Position numbers and translations under genes: made by a program. A DNA stretch of 28,262 nucleotides from an uncultured Eubacterium sp. (GTDB lineage Bacteria > Bacillota > Clostridia > Peptostreptococcales > Anaerovoracaceae), in contig UQNP01000007.1 in the NCBI GenBank assembly GCA_900542385.1, positions 1 to 28,262 of the forward strand, given 5' to 3'. Under the pieces are notes generated by a model. The model saw only the letters and a list, made by a program, of their open reading frames with translations, was not told where the DNA came from and searched no databases. The stretch's first letter is position 1. Each line of letters begins with the position of its first letter. Below, one piece after another: positions 7,904 to 16,348 of this stretch.

Positions 7904-9163
7904 ATGATTGCAAAACCCGATGAAGTGAAACAGATCGCTGAAAAACTTATGGACAGCGGATACAAAGCCTATTGCGCCGGACCTGCTTTGACTGCATATT
8001 ATCTTGGCAGAGATATGTCCGATGAGTGGGATGTATATACAGATTGCGATCATGAGAAGCTCACAGAGCTGTTTCCTGAAGGCGAAAAATTAGGAAAGAG
8101 GATAGTGAGAATGGATTCCGCCGCGGAGGATGAGGAAGAAGCTTCAGATGAAACAGGTGTTATTACGGATATAATCACTATCAGAGGGACTATAGACGAA
8201 CAGCTCAAGGTATATGCGCTTACCATAGAAGCTATAGCGGAAGATCAGCAAAACGGAGAGGTAATAGATCCGTACGACGGCCTGGAAGCTCTTGAGATGA
8301 GGGAGCTCGACGGAGTAGGAGATCTGGAAAAGACCTTTGAAGAGCAGGCTTATAAAATGCTGAATGCGGTAAAATATGTGGCTCTTTACGGATTCAAAAT
8401 GGACAGCGCTCTGTTCAAGGCGATACAGAAGATGGGACCTAAGCTCATGTATGTGGATAAAGCGTACAGGCTGGACGGATTTGAAACGATCCTTGGCGGA
8501 AAGTATGTGGGGAAGGCGTTGAAACTGATAGGAGACATCGGAATGATTCCCGTATTTGTCGGAACTAAGGCCAGAATAGAGAAGATGGGCGTTAAGGATT
8601 TTGAAAAACTGACGAAGAACATATATATGACGGACAGTCTGATAATGAGAAAAGCTCTTTTTTACCTGTGCTTTGAGAGAACATATGCCTATGCAGCAGC
8701 ATACCTGACTCTTGATGAAGATGAAAGAAAGAAACTGCTTCCGGTCCAGCTTCTGATACAGAATCTTTATTTCCTTACAGAAGAGGTCGAACTGAAAAAA
8801 TTCATAGGTGAGTACGGATGGGAAAAGTATGAGTTCATTGATAGGCTGATGGGTGTATACGTCAAAGTTTTCGAACGCCCTAAAGATGAGGAAAGACTGG
8901 AAAAGCGAAGAGCTGCTGTGGAGAAACTTAAATCGGAAAACCCGCCTATAATGATCGGAGATATGGCTATAGATGCCGGAGATATAATGAGGGCCGGCAT
9001 CACAGACAGCCGCGATGAAGCGAACAAGCTCATGAAGATGATAGTGGAAGATGTCCACAGACATCCTGAACGCAATGAAAAAACAAAACTTTTGAATTAT
9101 GCTATGAAATATCACAGAAGCAGACTGAGCGGAGTTATGCGTAAAATGAAGATATTCAGCTGA
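7904..9163 (+). CDS. Degenerate CCA-adding / poly(A) polymerase-like protein
   Basis: This 419-residue protein aligns in outline with CCA tRNA nucleotidyltransferases. The head has GYKAYCAGPALTAYYLGR where the family has GY-AY-VGGCVRD-LLGR. DEWDVYT replaces the DxD metal motif, so the carboxylates are D40 and D43, or E41 and D43. KVYALTIEAI stands for RRDFTINAL, and IDPYDGLEAL matches IDPFGGLEDL. EEQAYKMLNAVKYVALYGF stands for ED-LRMLRAVRFA, losing both conserved Arg. The tail (IGDMAIDAGDIM, then VHRHPERNEKTKLLNYA) fits the C-terminal domain of Bacillota CCA enzymes. The frame is intact, so it is probably a folded RNA-binding protein with weak or no nucleotidyl transfer. GAAAGGAAG supports the ATG at 7904. 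An upstream in-frame ATG at 7886 overlaps the yhaM stop. The true CCA enzyme must lie elsewhere. Confidence 0.72.
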   Translation: MIAKPDEVKQIAEKLMDSGYKAYCAGPALTAYYLGRDMSDEWDVYTDCDHEKLTELFPEGEKLGKRIVRMDSAAEDEEEASDETGVITDIITIRGTIDEQLKVYALTIEAIAEDQQNGEVIDPYDGLEALEMRELDGVGDLEKTFEEQAYKMLNAVKYVALYGFKMDSALFKAIQKMGPKLMYVDKAYRLDGFETILGGKYVGKALKLIGDIGMIPVFVGTKARIEKMGVKDFEKLTKNIYMTDSLIMRKALFYLCFERTYAYAAAYLTLDEDERKKLLPVQLLIQNLYFLTEEVELKKFIGEYGWEKYEFIDRLMGVYVKVFERPKDEERLEKRRAAVEKLKSENPPIMIGDMAIDAGDIMRAGITDSRDEANKLMKMIVEDVHRHPERNEKTKLLNYAMKYHRSRLSGVMRKMKIFS

Positions 9164-9183
9164 AACGGACAGGCGGACTGAAA

Positions 9184-11405
9184 ATGCAGGAAGAACAGAA
9201 GGGTACCATAGAAGAAATAATATTTCATAATAAAGAAAACGGCTACACTGTAGCCGTTTTTGAGACGGACACGGAGGCTTTCACCATAGTAGGAACGATT
9301 CCTTCGCCGAGGATAGGCAGCTGCTATACGATAAAAGGAGAGTTCGTCACACATCCCACATATGGAGAGCAGTTTTCTGTGAAAGGCTTTGAAGAAGAGC
9401 TGCCTTCTACAGAGGAAGGCATAAGAGATTTTCTCTCCTCCGGTGCCATGAAGGGAATAGGTAGAAAAACTGCTGCGTCTATAGTTTCGAAGTTTGGAGA
9501 TAAGACCCTCGAAATAATAGAGAAATCACCGGAAAGGCTCTGTGAAATACAGGGAATAGGAGCAAAGACGGCGGAGAAAATAGCAGAAGCATTCAATAAA
9601 CACAGAGAATTCGCCAATATCACACTGTATCTTCAGCAGTTTGGTATAAACTCTAATTATGCGATGAAACTATATCAGGTATACGGTCCCGATACCATAG
9701 AAGCAGTGAGAGAAAACCCTTACAGGCTGGTGGATGATATTTTCGGCATAAGCTTTAAAAAAGCTGATAAAATAGCTGAAAAAATGGGCGTTGCAAAAGA
9801 TGATGTTTTCAGGATAAAGAGCGGTATAAAATTCACTCTCTCCTATTTTGCAGCGGAAGGAAGCACATTTCTTCCAAGAAGGCTTTTATGTGAAAAGACG
9901 GGAGAACTGCTGGATATAGATATGGAGAGCATAGAGGATGCGATAACGGAGATGGCCTTTGAAGGCGATGTGCATGTTGAAAATTTGGACGGAAGAGTCG
10001 TGGTTTTTCTCATGGTATACTACATGGCGGAACAGAACGTGTGCAAAAGTCTCGCATCGCTGAGCAGTGCTCCTTTAAAACCCATAAAGGGCATAGTTGA
10101 AAGTCTGATAAGCAGGACCGAGAATGCAACTGGGATATATCTTTCTGAAAACCAGAAGAATGCTGTCGTTAAATCTCTCGACTCAGGTGTATCTGTTATC
10201 ACAGGAGGACCGGGAACGGGAAAAACGACTATAATCAATACTATAATAAACATCCTGGAAGAGAGCGGACTTAAGACTGCAATAGCTGCGCCGACGGGAA
10301 GAGCGGCAAAGCGTATAACCGAGACTTCGGGACATGATGCGTCGACTATACACAGACTTTTGGAATACTATTTTTCAGAAGATGAAAACATTATGAGATT
10401 CGGCAGGACAAAGGAAGATCCTCTTGATTACGATGCCGTCATAGTCGATGAAGCATCGATGATAGATATCATGCTGATGAACGGACTGGTGAGCGCCATA
10501 AGACCCGGGACACGTTTCATAGTTGTAGGTGATGCGGATCAGCTTCCGTCTGTGGGTGCAGGAAATGTGCTTCGGGATATGATCGACAGTGAATACATAT
10601 ACTGTACGAAGCTGACTGAGATATTCAGGCAGGCAAAGGAAAGCATGATAGTAGTGAATGCTCACAGAATAAACAAGGGTAAGTATCCGGAGTGCAATGT
10701 TAAGGATAAAGATTTTTTCATGCTTCAGAGAAGCAGTGAAAAGGAAATGCTGGAGGTCATAAAGGAACTGTGTACATCGAGGCTTCCGCGATATTACAGC
10801 GATATATCGCCTTCTGCCGATATACAGATTCTGACACCGGTCAGAAAGGGACTCTTGGGCAGTGTGAATTTGAACCGTCAGCTTCAGGACATATAAATCC
10901 GCCGTCGCCGGATCTTGAAGAGAAGAGTTTCGGAGACAGGATATTGCGTGAAGGCGACAAAGTAATGCAGATAAAGAATAATTATCAGCTTTCGTGGAAA
11001 AACGCGGAAGATTTTACGGAAGGCGAAGGGGTATTCAACGGAGACGTCGGTTTCATACAGAGTATAGACAGGGAATTCAATGAGATAACTGTAGTTTACG
11101 ATGAAGTAAAATACGTTACCTACGATTTCGGACAGGCAGATGAGCTGGATCTGGCTTATGCTGTAACTGTGCACAAGAGTCAGGGCAGTGAATTCCCGGT
11201 GATAATAATGCCGGTAAGCTGGTTTCCTCCTATGCTGGCTACGAGAAATCTTTTGTATACGGCGGTTACGAGGGGAAAACGAGCAGTTGTGCTTGTCGGC
11301 TCGGAAAATAAGCTGAGAGCAATGGTAGACAACGACAGGATAAGCGAGAGATTTTCGGGATTGGTATACAGGATGAGGAACCTCGTCTATATGGAGGATC
11401 TGTAG
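9184..11405 (+). pseudogene. recD2: RecD2 (YrrC) DNA helicase gene interrupted by a frameshift
   Basis: Two reading frames together make a RecD2-type SF1 helicase of about 740 residues. The first (9184-10896) has the N-terminal OB-like part (NKENGYTVAVF), tandem helix-hairpin-helix repeats (KGIGRKTAASIVSKFG, QGIGAKTAEKIAE), Walker A GGPGTGKTT at 341-349, Walker B VDEAS and motif III GDADQLPSVGAG. It stops at TAA 10894-10896 after NLNRQLQDI. The -1 frame continues directly with NPPSPDLEEKSFGDRI and carries VTVHKSQGSEF and LLYTAVTRGKRAVVL (motifs V and VI) to 11405. Adding one base after ATA (10891-10893) restores LQDI-L/I-NPP, the family consensus. No slippery heptamer is present. RecD2 is a 5'-3' helicase of DNA repair. 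Without motifs V-VI the product should be inactive, unless the shift is a sequencing error. Confidence 0.88.
9236..9261 (+). other. Terminator-like hairpin inside the start of recD2
   Basis: AAAACGGCTAC (9236-9246) and GTAGCCGTTTT (9250-9260) form a perfect 11-bp stem with a three-base loop, ending in five T. It begins 52 bases after the recD2 start codon and encodes the conserved NGYTVAVF segment. It has the form of an intrinsic terminator, though it is translated. Confidence 0.6.
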
Positions 11406-12179
11406 ATGAAGATAAAGGGGTTATGGGGAAAAGTGACAGAAAATGTTGCGGAAGCGTTGTTTCCGTCCGGAATATACTGTATATCCTGCGGAAGCATGAT
11501 AGACAGAGACAGGACGTATGCGCTGTGTGATTCCTGTGCGGCAAAGCTGCACTGGATAAACGGAAGATCCTGCGAGAAATGCGGCAAAGCGCTGGCGGAC
11601 ACATACAGAGGCAGGGTTTGTTATGACTGCATGGCGGAAGAACATGATTTTACCAGGGGATTCAGCTGTATGACGTACGGCCTAATGGAAAGAAATATGA
11701 TACTTTCTTTCAAGTATGGCGATAAGGGGTACATGGGAAGGCATTTCGGTGATATAATGTATGACAGGTTAACCTGTGAAGACATAGAGGCGGATGTTGT
11801 CATACCGGTGCCTCTGCATAGGAAAAGACAGCAGAAGAGAGGATATAACCAGACAGAGATAATGGCGGATCGTCTCTCATACCTTATGAAAATAAAGCTT
11901 GATACAAAAAGCCTGATAAAGGTGAGGGAGACAAGACCTCTGAGCGGGATGAACATAGCAGAGAGGGCGATGGCGGTCGAGAGTGCCTTTGAAGTCCGGG
12001 AAGGACGGAGAGAAGCGCTTTATGGAAAGAACGTGCTTTTGGTAGATGATATATATACTACGGGAGCCACTGCCGATGCCTGCAGCAGAGCTGTGCTTGC
12101 TGGCGGAGCGAAAAATGTCTATGTAATATCCCTTGCATCCGGCGGCAACAGAAGACATGACGAAGACAATACTCCTTAA
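11406..12179 (+). CDS. comF: ComF-family phosphoribosyltransferase-like protein
   Basis: This 257-residue protein has an N-terminal zinc-ribbon-like region with paired cysteines (CISCG, CDSC, CEKCG, CYDC in the first 80 residues). A phosphoribosyltransferase fold follows, with VIPVPLHRKRQQKRGYNQ and the PRPP-binding loop VLLVDDIYTTGAT (acidic pair D214-D215). ComFC proteins are needed for DNA uptake in natural transformation, where they probably act at the cytosolic face of the uptake machinery, but family members also occur in strains not known to be competent. The ATG directly follows the recD2 stop (TAGATG), so the genes share a transcript. There is no comFA helicase gene beside it. Downstream is the raiA-motif RNA, a conserved neighbour of comF in Clostridia. 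Confidence 0.9.
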   Translation: MKIKGLWGKVTENVAEALFPSGIYCISCGSMIDRDRTYALCDSCAAKLHWINGRSCEKCGKALADTYRGRVCYDCMAEEHDFTRGFSCMTYGLMERNMILSFKYGDKGYMGRHFGDIMYDRLTCEDIEADVVIPVPLHRKRQQKRGYNQTEIMADRLSYLMKIKLDTKSLIKVRETRPLSGMNIAERAMAVESAFEVREGRREALYGKNVLLVDDIYTTGATADACSRAVLAGGAKNVYVISLASGGNRRHDEDNTP

Positions 12180-12192
12180 ATTTGAGAATTTC

Positions 12193-12381
12193 ATAAAGCC
12201 TGTATATGACTCAGGTCTGTGATTGAAAGGCCAGGCCAGCTACGGGCAAAAGGTCCCACGTAAGCTGTACGCAAGGCGGCAGTGATCATGGCGTAGTTTA
12301 GAAGTAAGTCCTCTGATAAAATCAGGTAAAGGCAGGTGTGGGGGCAAAGATCAGGTCAGCTGAGTCATATACAGACTTTAT
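12193..12381 (+). ncRNA. raiA-motif structured noncoding RNA
   Basis: The 260-base gap between comF and hpf holds a region closed by a long stem. CTGTATATGACTCAG (12200-12214) and CTGAGTCATATACAG (12360-12374) are perfect reverse complements. One C-A mismatch and then ATAAAG/CTTTAT extend the stem to about 22 pairs, and the enclosed domain gives about 190 nt in total. Inside are further stems, for example AGCTACG (12238-12244) with CGTAGTT (12292-12298), and CTGAT/ATCAG around 12313-12325. A conserved RNA class named for raiA (hpf) is known at exactly this place, between comF and raiA, in Clostridia and Actinobacteria. Its disruption was reported to affect sporulation and aggregation. The closing stem is seen directly; the class is assigned from position, size and overall form. 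6S RNA is the main alternative. Confidence 0.85.
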
Positions 12382-12409
12382 TGAAAATTCTTAAATTGCA
12401 TGTTATAAT
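12381..12409 (+). promoter_or_regulatory. SigA-type promoter of hpf
   Basis: TTGAAA (12381-12386), a 17-base spacer and TATAAT (12404-12409) make a near-consensus promoter, with an added TGT before the -10 (extended -10). It starts at the last base of the raiA-motif RNA stem, so hpf can be transcribed without that RNA. Confidence 0.82.
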
Positions 12410-12439
12410 TAAAGAAAGGCTTCAAAGGAGGTTGTTAGT

Positions 12440-12967
12440 ATGAAGACAATCATAACCGGAAAGAATTATAGTCCAAGTGATAAACTTAAAGAGACTATAG
12501 AAAAGAAGTTTGAAAAGCTGGATAAGTACTTTTCAAATGAGATCACAGGTAATGTAATGGTTAAGAAGGAGAAAGGCGGGTATAAAGTAGAAGCTACGAT
12601 CAATGCGAAGGGCACGATTTTCAGAGCTGAAATGAAGGCCGATGATCCGTACGATGCGGTTGACAGAGTAATTGAAAAACTGTCGAGCCAGATGTCGAAG
12701 TTCAAGTCAAAACTCCAGAATAAATATAAAGGGCAGAAGGATTTCATGTTTTCTGAGCTGCCTGAATTTGAAGAAGAGGAGGAAGAGCTCCACGTTGTAA
12801 AGAAAAAGAAGTTTGATCTTACACCTATGACGGTAGATGAGGCCATAGTACAGATGGAACTTCTTGCACACAACTTTTTCGTATTCCTGAATATGGAAAC
12901 GGATTCCGTAAACGTAGTTTACAGAAGGACAGATAAGGATTACGGACTTCTCGAAACATCCTATTGA
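12440..12967 (+). CDS. hpf: Ribosome hibernation promoting factor, long form
   Basis: This 175-residue protein has the RaiA/YfiA beta-alpha domain in residues 1-100 (ITGKNYSPSDKLKETIEKKFEKLDKYF). An acidic, then Lys-rich linker around 110-125 (EEEEEELHVVKKKKFDL) joins it to the C-terminal dimerisation domain (MTVDEAIVQMELLAHNFFVFLN, VVYRRTDKDYGLLE). Long HPF occupies the tRNA and mRNA channel of the small subunit, and its C-terminal domain pairs two ribosomes into inactive 100S dimers during slow growth. The start has the strong site AAAGGAGG nine bases upstream. It has its own promoter, and a terminator follows, so it is a single-gene unit. Length and domain order are typical. Confidence 0.96.
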   Translation: MKTIITGKNYSPSDKLKETIEKKFEKLDKYFSNEITGNVMVKKEKGGYKVEATINAKGTIFRAEMKADDPYDAVDRVIEKLSSQMSKFKSKLQNKYKGQKDFMFSELPEFEEEEEELHVVKKKKFDLTPMTVDEAIVQMELLAHNFFVFLNMETDSVNVVYRRTDKDYGLLETSY

Positions 12968-13010
12968 TTCGATCTGTGAAGGGCGGATCTGTCAGAAAGA
13001 CAAGCAGCAT

Positions 13011-13045
13011 GAGACGAAGCAGGGCTTCGTCTCTAATTTGTTTTT
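13011..13045 (+). terminator. Intrinsic terminator after hpf
   Basis: GAGACGAAGC (13011-13020) and GCTTCGTCTC (13024-13033) form a perfect 10-bp stem with the loop AGG. The T-rich tail TAATTTGTTTTT ends at 13045. Confidence 0.88.
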
Positions 13046-13111
13046 GAAAAAGAATACGTCTTTTGGCAGATTTGTGTGATAAAGGTTCACGTAAAACACA
13101 TTACATATCTA

Positions 13112-13140
13112 TTGAAAATAAGGGGTTATTTCTGTAAAAT
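13112..13140 (+). promoter_or_regulatory. SigA-type promoter of the cdaA operon
   Basis: TTGAAA (13112-13117), a 17-base spacer and TAAAAT (13135-13140) lie 32 bases before the cdaA start. TATAAT (13140-13145) overlaps the end of this -10 but would give a 22-base spacer. This is the only clear promoter between the hpf terminator and cdaA. Confidence 0.65.
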
Positions 13141-13172
13141 ATAATAAGATGGTCAAAGGGTAAGGTAGATGT

Positions 13173-14024
13173 ATGCAGGACTTTTTTAGAAATGTATTTT
13201 CCGGGATAAGTATTAACGATATAATAGATATACTTATCGTTGCGTTCGTGGTGTATAAACTCCTCGGACTGATAAAGCAGACCAGGGCAGAACAGCTTTT
13301 AAAAGGTGTTCTGCTTCTTGTAGTTGCAACATTTGTATCGGATGTTCTTGAACTGCATACTATAAACTGGCTCCTTACGGGAACTCTGGCGATAGGTGCG
13401 GTGGCGATTCTCATTGTATTTCAGCCTGAGCTGAGAAGAGCTCTCGAATACATGGGAAGAAGCAAGCTTATGAAAGCTCCTTTCGGACAGATGGATAAGG
13501 AAAAGGGCAAGCATATAACTGCTCAGATAGTTAAATCTGTTGAAAACTTTTCTAAAGACCGTACAGGTGCTTTGATAGTTTTCGAAAAAGAGACGTCACT
13601 CATGGATATCATAGAGACGGGGACGGTCGTTGACGCGGAAATATCGGAACAGCTTATAGGCAATATATTTTACGAAGGAGCGCCGCTTCATGACGGAGCG
13701 ATGATAATAAGGAGAGACAGGGTGCATGCTGCCGGATGCGTACTGCCTCTGACACAGGACAACAATATAGGCAAGGATCTTGGGACCAGACACAGAGCAG
13801 GTATAGGCATAACCGAAAATTCCGATGCTTTCGTCATAATCGTTTCGGAAGAAACCGGAATAATATCCACTGCAAGCGAGGGGACCCTTTCAAGATTTCT
13901 CGATATCAAGACGGTTGAGAAGGAACTGCTCAAAATGTATCTGAGCGGAGGACGAAATACACCTATGACAGGTGTGGGCAGATTTATAGACAAGATAAGG
14001 GGGAAGAAGGATGCTAAACAATAA
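13173..14024 (+). CDS. cdaA: Diadenylate cyclase CdaA
   Basis: This 283-residue membrane enzyme makes c-di-AMP from two ATP. The N-terminus has three hydrophobic segments (about residues 14-31, 40-57 and 64-85). The DAC domain follows, with the DGA motif at 174-176 (LHDGAMII) and the RHR motif at 206-208 (GTRHRAGIGI), both needed for catalysis, so it should be active. CdaA is the usual housekeeping c-di-AMP synthase of Bacillota, controlling potassium and osmolyte transport and cell-wall homeostasis. It opens the cdaA-cdaR-glmM-glmS-ahcY operon and overlaps cdaR by 14 bases. The ribosome binding site (TAAGG) is weak compared with its neighbours. Gene order and motifs leave little doubt. Confidence 0.96.
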   Translation: MQDFFRNVFSGISINDIIDILIVAFVVYKLLGLIKQTRAEQLLKGVLLLVVATFVSDVLELHTINWLLTGTLAIGAVAILIVFQPELRRALEYMGRSKLMKAPFGQMDKEKGKHITAQIVKSVENFSKDRTGALIVFEKETSLMDIIETGTVVDAEISEQLIGNIFYEGAPLHDGAMIIRRDRVHAAGCVLPLTQDNNIGKDLGTRHRAGIGITENSDAFVIIVSEETGIISTASEGTLSRFLDIKTVEKELLKMYLSGGRNTPMTGVGRFIDKIRGKKDAKQ

Positions 14025-14937
14025 GAATGTTTTGCGCGGGATCTCCCTGGTCATAGCTGTTTTTCTGTGGATGTATGTGATGGGAGAAGTCAATCCGGAG
14101 ACAAAGGACAGGATAAGCAATATAGAAATAAATTTCGTAAACACGGAAGTTTTAGCAGATAGAGGATTGGCTGTAGTATACGATAACGATATGAAGATAA
14201 GTGCGATAATAAAGGGCAGTCGTTCCAACGTAAATGAGACGAAGGAATCGGGGCTTGTCGCAACAGTCGATGTATCTGCATGTACTGAAGGTACAAATAC
14301 AGGCAACGTAGAGCTCAGCCTGCCGGACGGTATAAGTCTCGACAGCATTTCCGATGATACGGTTAAATTTGAAGTGGAGGAAATTGCAGAGGAGGAAAAG
14401 CCTGTTGAAATAGAATTCATAGGCGAGGATACTTCGGACAGCGAATACGAGCCGTGGGCATACGATATAGAGCCGGAGACTGTTACTGTAACAGGAGCGA
14501 AAAGCAGTGTAAATAAGGTTGATGCAGTAAAGGGAACGGTGACGAGAAATGTTGCCGGAGCAAGCGCCAGGAATGTAGACGTTGATCTCGTACCTGTAAC
14601 GAAGGACGGCATGGAGATCAGAGGATTGACTCTGGATCGTTCTGCTGCAAGTATGCAGGTGCAGCTTATGAAAACGAAGGATGTGAACATAAGTATAACA
14701 GCACAGAACCTGGAATCAGGTTTTGAAATAGATACTGTCAGCGGGGCTGATTCAGTACGTGTGATAGGGGTTGCGGGAGTCATAGACGATCTTCAGGAAA
14801 TCGAAGCCTATGTAGATCTGTCAGGAGTGACATCTGAAGCGAAGAGAGAAATATCCATACAGCTTCCGGATAATGTATATCTGTACAATGAAGATAAAGT
14901 GCCGGAAGTAACGGTGACTGTAAAGGAAGCTGACTGA
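14011..14937 (+). CDS. cdaR: CdaA regulator CdaR (YbbR-domain protein)
   Basis: This 308-residue protein has one N-terminal membrane segment (about residues 8-26, GISLVIAVFLWMYVMG). The rest is an extracellular part made of YbbR repeats, recognisable by spacing and by segments such as PETVTVTGAKSSVNKV, VRVIGVAGVIDDLQEI and PEVTVTVKE. CdaR binds the membrane part of CdaA and modulates c-di-AMP synthesis. The number of repeats is about three, fewer than in some Bacillus proteins. GGGGGAAGAAGG precedes the ATG inside the 3' end of cdaA, so the two are translationally coupled. Sequence similarity in this family is low, and the call relies strongly on position between cdaA and glmM. Confidence 0.92.
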   Translation: MLNNKNVLRGISLVIAVFLWMYVMGEVNPETKDRISNIEINFVNTEVLADRGLAVVYDNDMKISAIIKGSRSNVNETKESGLVATVDVSACTEGTNTGNVELSLPDGISLDSISDDTVKFEVEEIAEEEKPVEIEFIGEDTSDSEYEPWAYDIEPETVTVTGAKSSVNKVDAVKGTVTRNVAGASARNVDVDLVPVTKDGMEIRGLTLDRSAASMQVQLMKTKDVNISITAQNLESGFEIDTVSGADSVRVIGVAGVIDDLQEIEAYVDLSGVTSEAKREISIQLPDNVYLYNEDKVPEVTVTVKEAD

Positions 14938-14962
14938 ATAAAATATCATTGAGGAGAAGAAT

Positions 14963-16312
14963 ATGGGAAGATTATTTGGAACTGACGGTGTAAGAGGAGT
15001 TGCCAATTCCGAGCTTACACCGGAACTTGCGTTTAAACTTGGAAAAGCGGGAGCCCATGTGCTCAGCCGCGATAAGAAAAGACCTGTAGTGATCATAGGA
15101 AAGGACACAAGGCTTTCAGGCGATATGCTTGAAGATGCACTGAGCGCAGGAATACTTGCTGTTGGCGGGAATGTTATAAAGGTAGGCGTTTTACCGACTC
15201 CTGCGGTAGCCTATCTGGTGAAAGACTATAAAGCTGATGCAGGAGTAGTGATATCGGCATCTCACAATCCGTTTGAATACAACGGTATAAAGTTTTTCAA
15301 CGGAGACGGTTTCAAGCTGGATGATGATATCGAAAATGATATTGAAGATATAATCTTAAGAGATATAGATGTAAACAGTCATATAACGGGAGATAAGCTG
15401 GGAAGAAGCCTTGAAGCTGACGATGATGCGCTTCAGAGATATGCGGAATTCCTGAAATCCACTATAGATACCGATATAAGCGGTGTGAAGATAGTGCTTG
15501 ACTGTGCTAACGGAGCGTCATACAAGGTGGCGGAAAAGGTATATTCCGACCTGGGCGCCGATGTCACTGTGATAGGAAATGAGCCTAACGGCATAAATAT
15601 AAACAATGAATGTGGTTCTACCCATCCTGAGAAGCTTCAGGAAGAAGTAGTAAAAAGAGGAGCCATGATAGGGATGGCATACGATGGAGATGCCGACAGG
15701 CTGATAGCTGTCGATGAAAAGGGACGCATAATAGACGGCGACAAGCTAATATGCATATGCGCTGAAATGATGAAAAAGCTTGGGCAGCTCCCACATGACA
15801 AAGTGACGGCTACTGTGATGAGCAATATTGGATTCCACAGACATATGGAGTCTATAGGATGCAGTGTCGATGTTACTTCTGTAGGCGACAGATATGTGCT
15901 TGAGAGTATGCTCAAGACCGGATGCAATATAGGCGGTGAGCAGTCGGGACATATAATATTCCTGAATCACACAACTACCGGCGATGGTATTCTGTCTTCT
16001 CTGCAGCTCATGAAGGCCGTTAAGCTGTCGGGGAAAAAGCCTTCCGAGCTTTCCGATGAGATAGAGATATTCCCTCAGGTGCTTAGAAATGCCAGAGTGA
16101 AAAACGAAAACAAAGGGATTTACAGCGAAGACGCAGAAGTAAAGAAGGCAGTCGAAGAAGCGGAAAGGGAGCTTAAAGATACGGGAAGAGTCCTCATAAG
16201 GCCGTCGGGAACGGAGCCGCTCGTAAGAGTAATGATAGAAGGACAGGATGTTGATAAGATAACAGCTATGGCAGACAGCCTGGCTGAAATGCTGACAGAA
16301 AAATTTGGCTGA
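14963..16312 (+). CDS. glmM: Phosphoglucosamine mutase
   Basis: This 449-residue cytosolic enzyme converts glucosamine-6-phosphate to glucosamine-1-phosphate on the way to UDP-N-acetylglucosamine. Visible motifs are GTDGVRGVAN at 6-15, the phosphoserine loop ISASHNP with catalytic S100, the metal-binding DGDADR, and the phosphate-binding RPSGTEPLVRVM near the C-terminus. The length is normal. AGGAG precedes the ATG, and the gap from cdaR is 25 bases. In several Bacillota GlmM binds the cytosolic domain of CdaA and inhibits it, linking wall precursor flux to c-di-AMP. The gene order here is consistent with that control. Confidence 0.97.
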   Translation: MGRLFGTDGVRGVANSELTPELAFKLGKAGAHVLSRDKKRPVVIIGKDTRLSGDMLEDALSAGILAVGGNVIKVGVLPTPAVAYLVKDYKADAGVVISASHNPFEYNGIKFFNGDGFKLDDDIENDIEDIILRDIDVNSHITGDKLGRSLEADDDALQRYAEFLKSTIDTDISGVKIVLDCANGASYKVAEKVYSDLGADVTVIGNEPNGININNECGSTHPEKLQEEVVKRGAMIGMAYDGDADRLIAVDEKGRIIDGDKLICICAEMMKKLGQLPHDKVTATVMSNIGFHRHMESIGCSVDVTSVGDRYVLESMLKTGCNIGGEQSGHIIFLNHTTTGDGILSSLQLMKAVKLSGKKPSELSDEIEIFPQVLRNARVKNENKGIYSEDAEVKKAVEEAERELKDTGRVLIRPSGTEPLVRVMIEGQDVDKITAMADSLAEMLTEKFG

Positions 16313-16348
16313 TCAGCGATATACAGATCAAAACAGGAGGATTAAGAT

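Noticed and set aside
8144..9115. A 323-codon open frame antisense to the CCA-like gene
   Set aside because: The plus-strand protein has clear family motifs and a ribosome binding site. The antisense translation has no recognisable domain and reflects codon bias.
10887..10896. Programmed -1 frameshift in recD2
   Set aside because: No X XXY YYZ heptamer is present before the stop, and inserting one base restores the conserved sequence exactly.
12193..12381. 6S RNA as the identity of the comF-hpf intergenic RNA
   Set aside because: Size and closing stem would allow it, but the comF-hpf location is that of the raiA motif, and I do not see a clear long apical stem with an open central bubble.
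16313..16348. glmS ribozyme before glmS
   Set aside because: Only 36 bases are available and none of the ribozyme core is present.
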